Part shown: in pieces, positions 11,001 through 22,000 of the stretch
Position numbering within the stretch: the stretch's first letter is position 1
Layout: each line of letters opens with the position of its first letter
Origin: Ulva prolifera
Taxonomy: Eukaryota > Chlorophyta > Ulvophyceae > Ulvales > Ulvaceae
Direction: 5' to 3'
Assembly (NCBI GenBank): GCA_023078555.1
Contig: CM041199.1
Span: 1,178,001 to 1,242,000 of the forward strand
Length of the DNA stretch: 64,000 nucleotides
Position numbers and translations under genes: made by a program
Notes under the pieces: generated by a model
The model's database searches: none
Told to the model about the DNA's origin: nothing
What the model saw: only the letters and a program-made list of their open reading frames with translations

Positions 11001-13490
11001 GCGCACCTCGTCGCGCAGCGGGGAGTCCTGCGGTGTCACGAGCGCCACGACGAGCGCCTCAAAGGAGAAGGGCGCTAGGCGCAGCTGCCAGCTGAAGCCT
11101 CGCAGCTGCACATACGCCTGCGCGCAGAGGGCGATGAACTCGGAGGAGATGCGGACGTCGAGGCGCCACGCGGGCACGCGGAAGCGCACGGGCGAAAACG
11201 TGATGCCCGCCTGCGTGCGCGACGAGTCCGGGAAGCCGATGAGGCCATTGTTCATGCTGTGGAACTCGTCGTTGACGCGCACGCCGTGCGGCGCGACGAT
11301 GCCACGGCCCCGGCGGCCGTCGCGCGCTGGCCTGCACCAAACACTGGCGCGCCTCAGCGGTAATCTCGTCAGCTGTGTGTGGCCCGCTCGCAGATGCTCG
11401 CGAACAAGTAGACACACCCCCCCAGATCGGGCGTCACTTGAGGGCACAGTGGCAAGCATGACTGCGAGCAGATGGGCAGATAGGCGGGGGGGTGGGGGGG
11501 GGGGGGCCCTCGCCGGAGGCAGGCGACAGGCCGTGTGTATCAGAGCATCTGCCACATCAGCAAGCGATGAATGCAGGTGAGTTTGCATCAGGCAGCAGCA
11601 TACACCATGGCCACGATGTCATGGGGCTGTGCTACAGAGCACCTCCTCAATGATACAGTGGCGAGACGTTCTGGGCACGGCCGCAATTGGCCCTGACGGC
11701 GGGCTCTGCCTCCGCATCCCAGCACAGGCCCGAAGTCAAGGTGATGCAGCAGTGCAGAGTGCAGCAAGTGCCGCGGCCTTCCGCAAGCTCTGCCGACCAG
11801 CTGCACCGCTCAGGATGCAGCTCGTATATTGCAGTGCCGTGCCTCACGCAAACAACGACGTGCGACTGATGGATAATGATGCTGATGTAAACTGAACTCG
11901 TTGTCCTGTAGCTGTGTGGCAAAAGTATCGCCTGCATTGGCCACTGAGTCTCTCACCACTGCTTGCTGCCCATGGCAATCAAGGGCTGCGCAGCAGCGAG
12001 AGGCTGCAGCTGAGATGCTGGCTTCCCCCTTAACATGTGTGCAAAGGTGAATGAAATCAGGTGCAAACGGAGACGAGGACCTGCCAAGCTTCCTGGATCT
12101 GTGGCATTGCTGAACTACGTGGGTGGGGCAGGTGAGGCAGCCTCCTGCACTGGCATTGCCAGAGAACAGCAGGACCGGAGCCAGAGATGAAGTGTCATCC
12201 GCAGCAGGCCCGGGTACTACATACAGCACGGACAAATAGACAGGCAAACAAACGAATGCTGCACAGCTGCCAGGCCTGGAGGGCATGGGGCCCGGTGATG
12301 TATTGAAGGGGACATGGTCGCCCGGCACCCCAATGGAACGTGCCTTTGCACGTGAAACTGCCTTAAACAAGCACATATTGAGAGCGGCTGCCACTGGTCC
12401 AGACCTTTGTCGCCAGCAGTGCATGGAACACAGCGCGTCTTCGAAATTCACAGACAAGCAGAGGAATGCAGCTGTAGGACAGGTGTCCGGAAACATGTGC
12501 ATGTGACATCAAGGCTGAGCAGAAATCTAGTAGCCGTACACTGATTCTTCAGAGTCAGTTTGTAGACACATTCGCGTTTCGGTATGGCATTACATACAGG
12601 CTAGAAGATGCAGTGCTCCTGGTGTGCGAGACTCGATGATTCGACTGGACATACGAGACCAAAGCAGCACCTGGAGCAGCCACAGCAAGGCCTGTATGGC
12701 ACTGGAATGAAACAAGATCGCAGAGCAGCACATGCTCAGTAGCGGACTGCCAGATGAATATTGGACAGTGTGGCTGAACAGAACCAGTCAATTTGACATC
12801 GTTCGCACAGGCCATGCCTGCCAGTAAACAAACAGGAAGACCAGCATCATACGGAGTGTATATTGATGTACAGTGTGGCAGTGTGCTTTCGTAGCGTGTG
12901 GTACGGCAGGGTCAAGTTCTATCCGATTGGACGAAGCTGAGCAGCAACCTGGCAGTGAGCCATCATGGCACTTCCACCTGTTGCTGAACATGAGGCCAGC
13001 ACGTGGCTGATTTCTCATACAAAGAATGTAGCACGTATGGGTTCGGTGTGCGCTGATCCGCTGCTTTGCTGGCTGCCAACTGGCTGCTCTGCTGGCTGTC
13101 ACGAACATGTTGGTAAGTGTTAGTTGTGAGGGTGGTGGCTTACTTGATGTCGAAGTCTTCATCCTCGCTGGCATCCGACGATACGTCGTCATCGTAGTCA
13201 ATTTCAGCTTCGGAGGCTGATCTGGAGGGGAACTCGCCATCGGCCAGGAGAGCGGAGGAGTCGTGGTCGACCCAGTCTGAGGCACTGATGACCCTGCCGG
13301 ACCCCTTCCGCCCCTTTTTGGCCCCCGCTTTTCCCTTCTTGCTGACCGATTTTTTCCCTGGTGCGCCTGCTGCCTTGCCCGATCCCCGTGTGCGACGTTC
13401 AGGCATGTCCAAGCCTGAGGCGTCTTCGGTGGCTTGAGCACCACGGGTGCCACGCCGAGCCCGTTTTGTGGGCGGACTCAGCGCGTCCAT
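3003..13490 (-). CDS. BPTF/NURF301-like DDT-WHIM-PHD double-bromodomain protein
   Basis: Large chromatin-remodeller subunit or histone reader, expected in the nucleus. Exons: 13144-13490, 11007-11331, 10037-10757, 9482-9812, 8632-9008, 8038-8211, 7403-7590, 6739-6968, 6366-6519, 5652-6125, 4489-5350, 3925-4409, 3447-3674, 3003-3227. All junctions keep phase and sum to 1706 codons plus stop. In order the protein has a basic then acidic N-terminus (about 1-116), a DDT domain split by intron 2 (about 175-285), WHIM1 (YYPQRLTMREYNELD), a C4HC3 PHD finger (CVLCTQVGDLVRCEGC, about 414-458), a helical middle domain, a WSD-like segment (LKWRGMLENC, about 1050-1120), and bromodomains at about 1400-1490 and 1600-1700 (both with RRPMDLGT or KKPMDLGT). 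Intron 6 uses a GC donor. Exon 1 was joined on phase alone across 1.8 kb, so further exons may be hidden there. Animal BPTF has one bromodomain and is longer. Confidence 0.8.
7591..8037 (-). repeat. GC-AG intron with 33-G tract and 28-bp triplicate
   Basis: This lies between coding exons 8038-8211 and 7403-7590 of the BPTF-like gene. The phase requires the donor ACAG/GCATGC, so the intron is GC-AG. A run of 33 G (plus strand) spans 7998-8030, six bases from the donor. A 28-bp unit is repeated three times head to tail at 7842-7869, 7870-7897 and 7898-7925, with two changes. Confidence 0.7.
11332..13143 (-). other. Long first intron of the BPTF-like gene
   Basis: The intron opens with a good GTAAGC donor after codon 115 and ends TGCAG at 11332. 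It contains a G/C-rich run near 11487-11508. I saw no convincing extra exon, but a small one could be missed. If this intron were false, 13140-13490 would be a separate 116-residue basic/acidic ORF ending in TAA. Confidence 0.45.
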
Positions 13491-13546
13491 CGAAGATCCT
13501 CAGATTGTTCCTGCCCTTCAGCTCGTTTGCTACTGGCACATCTTAC

Positions 13547-13645
13547 CCCAGGCGCAGCTTGCCAAAGACTCCAGCCTGCAGCAACCGCTTGGTGAGGACC
13601 TCAGCCTGTCGTCGCATGTATGACATGCACGGATACTGCTGCCTT
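13547..13645 (-). other. Orphan exon candidate
   Basis: A 99-bp open segment sits between a pyrimidine-rich acceptor (CTCTCCAG) and a GTAAGA donor. It reads QQYPCMSYMRRQAEVLTKRL and continues to FGKLRLG. It cannot be joined to the BPTF-like exon 1 because the phases clash and an in-frame TGA lies at 13500-13502. A possible partner is 13848-13965 (minus), an ATG-initiated segment ending LFLACK before a GTGCGC donor. The family is not recognised. It could be a small independent gene or chance. Confidence 0.25.
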
Positions 13646-13965
13646 CTGGAGAGACAAGAAAAGTTGACTTACTGGTCGAATTGCTTCGTCAAGCAATCGC
13701 ATTGTCAAGCAGCACCGGGCAGTGCGCTACTTTCAAGGCTAGCATGCATCGCCGCAACACTGCACAAATTCATCCGATCTTCCCTGAGATCAGGTAAACG
13801 GCAGATATAAAGTAACATATCAAACGTGCTATGTTGAGCAGCGCGCACCTTACAAGCGAGGAACAGCTGCGCCTTCAGCACTGTGGTTGCTGTGAAACGG
13901 TACAACTGAATAGATCTACTCTCGGTAACGAAGCAATCGGCTCCGAGAGGGAAAACTGCTAACAT

Positions 13966-16025
13966 TTTGGATGGCGCGGGCTCGGATAACCCATCTTTGC
14001 GTTCACCAAGACGTGGTTTTGCAACGATGAAAATGGCTACCGGGGTATGCCATCCTTTTGCCTTGGCCGCACCCGAGCAACTGCCGAATTATATTGGTCA
14101 CTGCTAAACGTCAAAGTCATTCTTTTATATTCCGTGGTCGGTGTCCTCGACATCCCGCCGCACCGGCCATATGCAGCGCCCAGCGCTGTGCTAATATGAA
14201 CTGCGTCGCGACGGCCCGTGCACGTGCTGATTGCTGAGAACTCCGTTATCGTGACTGTTCCGAGATCACAACCCGCGAAAAGTAACATGAACGTGTATTC
14301 CAAATTTACTGGAGTAGTTGACATCGGCGTCGGCGAGTTAATCGTGCCTTGATTACGGAGGGTCGTGAGGAATCAACCGGAGCTTGGGTTCCACCCCGAC
14401 TGCGACACCGGACACAGCAGTTGCACATATCTACTGGCGCATGAATTGGCTTCTGATGTGATCTTGTGGTCGTGCATGCGTATGAGCCTTACGGATGGGC
14501 CACTGCGTGCTTCGCTGCTTCCCTGTGCATATGCTATCAGGCCGTCTTCGTCAGTGCCACCAGCAACGCTTTCGTTTCACCGGAATCTGTTGCCAACAAT
14601 GATCATACATCCGACGTTGAGGTCATGATTTGATGCTCTGCCAAACAAACAGCTGCATCCTGAGGGCGACCAGTTCGACGTGCTTGGGAAGGCCGTGGCG
14701 GTTTTGTCCCGCCTCCTCCGAATGGCTTGACCGAGCTGCAGGACCACATGACATAGCAATGCATAACTGGAATAGCTTGTCTTTAGATGTCGCCGAGGCA
14801 AGCATCTGGACCAACCCCTGTGATCAAGTGTTTGTGTCTCCGAGCAAGTTCGTCACTCGGCACACGCCAAAGCAATGCGCTCGAACTGTATGACATGTGT
14901 GCAACGCGGGTGCAACCGTTCCTCTCACCGCCAGCGCCTTGCTCATATAGGCACCTTTGGATTGGGCCGCTTTCACGCTGAAGCAAGCTGGTGTCGGAAC
15001 AGCTTGCTGTTGCGGAACACCGGAGTCAAGGGGGAGCCCTGCTTCAGGGCAGCATGCATACGTACAAAGCATAGACAGAGCTGTGAATCCGTGTGAAACA
15101 GTTTCTCACATACGTTAACGCATGTCAGCTGTGGCTCACTGTCACGTTGTTGGCGGTTGTTCCGTGGCTACAAAACTCTTGGTCCGCTTCAGAGCTTTCC
15201 AGAGCCGCTTCACGAGACAGCGCTGGTGTTCCCCAACTATTGCTGATCCACTCTAGAATCACTGTTTCGAATTGCATCCTTCAAGGGTTTGAAGTCTTCC
15301 CCTTTTCAAGCCGGGCCAGCAGGACCTGAGCAGTTGCCCGCCTGCACTGCGATCCCGTCACTCTCTCGAAATGGCCTTGTAAGCGAACTCGAGCATCGAA
15401 CAAGCCTTGCTGCTGCGATTTCCATTCGCTGTGCTCTCCTGCGCCTCTCAGCTGCTGTATCCGCTCCTGCACAGTAGCCGCGCCTGTCCGTACTCCTGGT
15501 ACCAGTTCGAACCCCGTGCAACTTAGCTTAGTCCAACTTTGGAACAGACGCTTGTATGCATGCTTTGATTCCCTCGGTGACCACGATGGAGATCGATCGA
15601 CGATTTGATCGTGTGAGCAGGCAAATTTGGGTGACCAAAGCTTCCCTTCAACACCAGGTGCACTTGTCGTATGCCATGCATCTGCCAAGCACAGGCAAGT
15701 GACCCCGACTTGGTTGTAGACCAGCGCTTGGCGTCGATTGCCGACGCATACATCGTCCAGCCCCACCTGCTGACGAACTTGTCAAATGATGCAACCGGAT
15801 CAGTTGCACTCATCTAGTTGGTCTGAAGCCAGGGGCAGTCTGGCCGATGCTGCACCCGCCAGTGTCGATGACCATGTTTTCCCACTCACAATTCACCGAG
15901 TTATGTTGTACAAGGCGCCTAGGCCACCAAAAGCCTACTGATCCGCTGTTTTGATTGTGATGTCCTGCCATGCAATGGCCTGGGCCATGTGAACTGCAAT
16001 GCATCAATCGTTCAAACAAGCGCAC
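13966..16025. other. Gene-poor region upstream of the BPTF-like gene
   Basis: This lower-GC stretch separates the 3' end of the SHIPPO-like gene from the BPTF-like gene. Open frames exist, for example 15523-15813 and 14037-14324 on the minus strand, but none shows a known family or consistent splice signals. The final exon or 3' UTR of the SHIPPO-like gene may lie here. Confidence 0.4.
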
Positions 16026-19000
16026 CTGCATCCGCAGCCGTAGAGCCGCCCGCTGCCCGGCCGGCGCCGCTGCAGGGTGCCCAGCAGCCACGTCGTCGCC
16101 GTCGCCGCCGCAGCTGCCATGCACTGCTGTGTTACTGCCGCAGCCTCCCGCCTGCGTAGGCATGAAGTGAGCAAGCGCGGACGTCATCGCCTGCCCCACC
16201 GCCACTTTGGCACGCTGCCGCGGCCCACGCGGCTCGTCTGGCAGTTGCCCGCCCCGGCCAAGGAACCTACATGCTCCCCCGATACACTTCACTGACACCG
16301 CCACGTTGGCTTGCCCACTTGTCCAAGGTTTGTTTCGGGCGTTGCTGCGTCAATGCGAGCCTAGTGCTGCATGCGAACTGACACAAGGTCCGTCTTCTGG
16401 ACGCCACAGGAGCGGTCTCCACAACACACATACACTTGGACTGGAAAGTGCGGCTCTGCCCAGCAATTTCCAGAGCGTTCTGAGGTGCTCGCATTTCCCC
16501 TGGACATGCATGAGGGCTGAGTGCCCACCCCCACCAACAGACATATTGCTCCTGCGACCGGTGTTGGCCATCGGCCCAACCACTTTGAACACTTCCGAAC
16601 ATCCAAACCGACTTCCTGGATGGCAGGCCTTAGAATGGTGGAAGACACGACAACACCGCCCGAGACAGCATGCTGTGCCGTGACAGCATGGCAGCTGTCA
16701 AGCACCCGCGCCACAGCAAGCTGACAGCAGGCGCAGGCCGCCGGAACTGGGGGCGCGCCTGGCGGCTTTGCGAGCCCCGAAGCCGGCCGAGCCCGCATGC
16801 ACCTCCTCGTCACTGTCATAGTCCTGATGCCGCGGGCTGGCGGCAGCGCAGCCGCCGGCGGCGGCGCCCCCGCGCCACTGGCCAACTGCACGGTGCACGG
16901 CAAAGCCGGGCGCGCCCGCGCGTGTGGCCCTCGCGCTGCACGCCAGAGCGTCCCGGGCTGCAGCGTCGAGGTCAAGGGCGTCGCCCTCTGCCTCCGCCGC
17001 CTCGGGCAGGCGGGCCGTGCGGCTGGCGAATGCGCTGCTCTCCACGGCAGCCTGCAGGAAAGGGCAGCAGAGATTGAACATAATTCACACCTGGACCAAT
17101 GTACGTACGGCAGCATGTAACGGATGGCGGGGACATTGACACTGATGTGCAGCACGCGCGTGGCGAGTGACGTGACCTCGTGTTAGAGTTGGACATGTCG
17201 CTGTGCCGACATGGCAGCCACCAGGATCGGTAGTTTAGCCTGAATACCAGAGCTACTGAAGGAGCAGGAGCCGGTGATCCAAGATCGGTGTCGTGAGCCT
17301 GTCTCTAATCAGTCTCGCAGAGTGATCATGAGGCCAATCAGCTGGGACCGCACGACTCCACACCTTGGATTCTATGATCTCGGTACACTTTGGTCTCTCA
17401 CAAGTGTGGGGTGAGTCAACATATGCATGCTACCATCCCACAGCATCGATTTGCGGACCGCTGGCGGAGGCCATAATCATGGCAGACACCCAACATCCGC
17501 CAGCAGCAGGCATGGTCGAGACAGCAGCACGAGTGGTGTGGCCCGGGGGGTGTGGGGCGGCACCTTGTACGAGACGCCGATGTCGTCTGTGGCGCGGGGG
17601 TGCAGCACGAGCGCGTCTCCGCCGCGGCCCCGCCCACCCTGCATGCGGACAGCCTGTGCAAAGCTGAACGCCGGCGCCGACGCCCGCACAGCCGCCCACC
17701 TGCGCACCGCAGGCCTCTACTGTTCAGAGCTAAGCAGGCTCATGGTTGGTCATGTCCTTACTGAAGGAAATTATTTAAGGATATCCGATACAAACCCGGT
17801 AAGAAGACGTTCACTGTGCTGGTTGGTGCTGTAATTATGGGATCATAAGGGGCGCACACCTGCCGGTATAGCAGCCGGCGTCCAGGTCATCATGCACGCC
17901 GTGTGCTCGGTGAGAGCCCACCCTGCCGCCCCCGGCCCCAGCTGCACCATCAGGGTCCCCGAAGCCGATCGCGCCAGGGGCGCGAGGACGGACAGCAGCC
18001 CAGTCCGCGTCATAGCTCCGCCAGTCCATGTCAGGGTCGAGCGCAGCGTCCAGGATGCCGCCGGCCGGGGGGGAGCGGCGGCCGCGGCCACGCTGCGTTG
18101 CCATTGCGGGGGCTGCGGCCGCAGATGGGAAGACGTGGCTGTCTGCGGCGGGGGTGTCGAGGTCGCCGAGCGCCGCCGAGGCTGCTGCTGGAGGCTCGGG
18201 CCTGCACGCAGCGTCATGGATCGTCCTGGTAACGGCAGGGGGATCCCGCGGGGGGGAACAACGGCCTGAGATGTTTATTCTTCTGACCTGCACTGGCCAC
18301 AAGTGGCACGTGTTGATTGCCTGAGCATGTGTTGTGTGGTGGCGACCCAGTGGTGGAGCGGTCGTGTCACTGAAATGCTGTAGCTCTCCCACGCAGAATG
18401 TGGTCCCAGTTGTCCGGACCTGGCAGAGCTGACGAAGGCCTGAATGGACACCGCTACAGTATGCATGTGGATGGATGCAGACGTGTGAATTTGCGGATGC
18501 GGCAAGGGGCACACGGCGTAAGCAGACGAATAATCCATGAGGAACGTGTGGAGGGTGTACACCTGTTCACTTGGCGCGCTAAGCGGCGATCCAGATATAA
18601 TCGCAGTGAGCAGCAAGGAGGTCCCAACCTGCGATTCCCGGCCACGTGCAGCACGATTGAGAGGCTGCACATGCAGAAGCACTCCCTGCATGCATGCATG
18701 CATGCAAAGGTGTGTGGTGGTGAAGCGACCACACCTGCCGGTCTGCAATGCGAAGGACACAAACGCCTTGCCAGCGGGCGCAGGTGGGACGTTTGACAGC
18801 AGGCGGTCTGTGCCGGCTCGGGCCGGCAGCGCCCCGGCAGCTGCGCCTCCCTCGGCCACTTCCGGCGCACCGGCGCTGCGGCGGCCAAGCTGCAGGCGCA
18901 TGAGAGGTGCGCCCGGCGGCCGGCGGCGCGTCGCAGTGAGAGGTAGCCGTCCCGGCCGCGACAACTCTGCAAAGGAAACCGGTGCAGTGAGGGCTGAAAG

Positions 19001-22000
19001 AGACGGCTGGTTTCAAAACATCACCTGAACGGACACGTGACTTTCCCATCTGTTTTGCCCCTCGTCGAAGCTGAATTCTCGCATCTGAAACTGCTTGCAA
19101 CTTGTGCTGCAGACAGACCGCGAAGATACATTTGCAGCCAAGGAAGCAGCTGGCCTCATGTGACTGCCCATGAGCACGGCAACTTCCTCCGCAGCTGCAC
19201 TCTGGACTAAACGATGCGGAGCCGCAGCTGCACAGCACTGTACTACGGTAGAGGTAGCCTTCCGGGGAAGGACGCGGTAGCATAGGAATGTGTGTCGAGA
19301 CAGCGTCGGACCAGATGTTGGTACTGTGTTTGCCGGCACCCGATCCCTCTTGTGTAGCAACCTACAGTAGACACAGCACTATACAGTAGTGACCCCAGTG
19401 CTGCCGTACCGATTTCCACGCATCTGCGTGCCTCCTCCATCCGCTCCGCACTCCACTCCGCACCGCGGCCACGGCCCTCCGGCATGATCCTGACGGCGCG
19501 CACGGCGCGGCGCACGAGGTCGTAGCATGGCAGCAGGTCCAGCACATCGCCCTGCGCCGCCTCGGCGGCGCCCTGTGTGTCATCGCCGGCTGCAGCCTGC
19601 GCGGTCGGGCCGTCGCTAGCTCCGCCCCCCTCGCCCTGCCAGCGCTTGCGGTCACGGCCGGTGCGGAGGGCAAAGGGCGGAGCGGCGCCGCCGGCTGCAG
19701 CAATCTGCACACCAGGTGCTGTGGTGGAGATACGCCACAGCATGCTCTGCTTGGCGCATGGCCGCTAAGGTAAGGATGGCTGCTCACCGGCCCAGCGCTA
19801 AATACACTGTGTGTGCACTACAATCGTTGTGTGCAAGTCCCTAGACCTCTTCCGGGCTGTATTTGTGACATCGCTGAGGCAGGCAGGAGGGCTCTGATCA
19901 GGTATCCGTACATGCGCCGATGTCCTGGCATCTGCATGCATATCTGACAGTTGCCTAGTTTTGTTGGGGAAATGAGTGGTTAACCCAGAGTGACTCGAAT
20001 CACGCACCTGTAGCCATAGCGGGGGGTCGTAGCTCCCGGGACCCAGCATCGCAGCTCGCCACGCATGGTCCACCGCCGCAGCATGCAACAGCTGCGTCGC
20101 CACAGCGGGGGCCGCCTCAGCGCGACGACTCCCGAAATCGCCACCTCCGGCGGCAAAGCTCAGCGTAGGCAGCCTCCGGCGCAGCAGGCGGTCGCTGTTA
20201 GGGTCAGGCAGGGGGGCATTGGATGATACAAGGTCTGAGGGGGCGCTGCTGGTGTCCGCGGGGGGAAGGGGTTGGAAGGCGTGGCCGGGGTGGTGCCGGG
20301 GCAGTGTTGCGTCCTTGGCAGCCGCGGCCTCAAGTTCAAGGCGGGCGCCGTCCGGACGATCTGAGCCACCTTCTGTGTCAAGCTCCTGCACGTGTGTCAG
20401 GCGTGCATTGATGAAAGCTCAACACAGCGACAGGATGATACGAGTACCCCTCAGTGGCGATTGCGGAGCGACAAGAGAGGATTGTGCGGTTTGCTGCAAG
20501 CTGCAGCGGCCAAGTCCTGTATGCAGACGCCGGTACTGCAAGCGTGTGTAGCATGAGCATGGCAGAACACCAAGAAACGCATTCAAGGCAAGGCCATGCA
20601 AGTGCCAGGCACAGACGCATTCACCCAGTCCTGGTTCCATCCATGCACGCTGTTGATGAGTCCAGCCACCTAGAATCAAGGAGCGGAAGCCACCGGCAAA
20701 CGTCGACGGCAGAATTGTTAGGCACGGAAGAATATGATGGATGTGTTTGTATGTGTTCATGCATGTGCTGTAGTAGAGATATGCCTGTATGCTAGTGGTG
20801 ACCCACGTGGCGTAGTGTCCGCGCAACAGCTGTGCTAGCACACCGACTGTCAGCTGGCAGTGTACATTGCACATGTGGAAGTGACACTGACCTCGATCAC
20901 AACGCAAGGGTGGCCCTGCCCCTTCGAGAAATCTCCGCCCAGTACCCGTGCCTCCACCAAGCCATACCGCATGCTGAGCTCCGCATGCAGCGCCTCCATC
21001 TGTGGGGGGCCCGCCGAGGCCCCCCGCCGCCCCCCGACCTCAAACGCCAGAGCCCCCGCACTGCGCTTCTTCACCACCCGCCACGCCCACGCGCCCCTAC
21101 CCGCCTCCGCTGCGTCTGCCGCCGCGGCCGCAGCCGCGGCCGCAGGCCGCGGCGGCGGCTGCGGCAGCGGCGGGATGAGCGCGGCGCGGGGCGCGGCGCG
21201 AAGCGCGCGCCAGGCGGCCTCGACGTCGACGAGGACGGCGTCGAGCGCGTCAGGGTGCATGCATAGCGTGCCGGTGATGCCGGCGGGCCAGCGGTCGCTC
21301 GCGAGCTGCATCGCCACGACGGGCACGCGCTTCTGGATTGCCTCCCAGGCCGACATCGCGTCATACGGCGTGTACTGTACCCCTGATGCCTCTAGGGCAT
21401 GCGGCCGGGCCTCTGTGTCCCTGCACACCAGGGTGTCGTCCTACTCGATCACGCAGATCAAGAGATGTGCGCCATGCCACGGAATCAGGAAGCTGTCTGA
21501 GCCGTACACGTGCAATGGAACCCTCGCGCTGTGTGGAATGCTCTGCTTCGTTTTCTGTCATACCACTGCACGCATATGGTGCTATCCATCATCCACTGCG
21601 GTCCATTGATATCGTGAGCCTCCCGCTCCGCTCCGGACGTGGCGGGGCACCGCAGCGGGTGAGAATCGATGGTGTGCGCGAGCAGGCACCGGCACGAGAG
21701 CGTTGCGCACGCCTGTGCATGCTGCGCTGTGCATGCTGCGTTCTCACAGACTCTCACAGCAACCATGGTGTGACATTGTACTGCATATTGCCATGATGGT
21801 GGCAGCTGTCAATGATAGGGAATCTTGTTCGACCAAGCGCTTGAAGTTCCTTCTCGTGGAACTGCAGCACCCCAAATGGTCAAATCTGACATCCAGGACT
21901 CTGTGCCAGATTCCTCTCCCGCCCGATTGAGCCCATGCCAGACGTCGGCCGCTCTGGTGCCGTTGGGACCGGCTCAGCTACACTAAGGCAGCGTACCCCT

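Noticed and set aside
15485..15525. AGTTCGAACCCCG resembling a tRNA T-arm B box
   Set aside because: No matching A box, anticodon arm or acceptor stem could be folded around it.
17714..17830. A stretch containing GAGCTAAGCAGGCTCATGG that recalls the internal promoter region of 5S rRNA
   Set aside because: The match fades after about 20 bases, the rest of a 5S gene is absent, and the segment lies in an intron of the SHIPPO-like gene.
18686..18712. TGCATGCATGCATGCATGCA repeat considered as a regulatory array
   Set aside because: It is a simple tetranucleotide repeat in an intron, with no sign of function.
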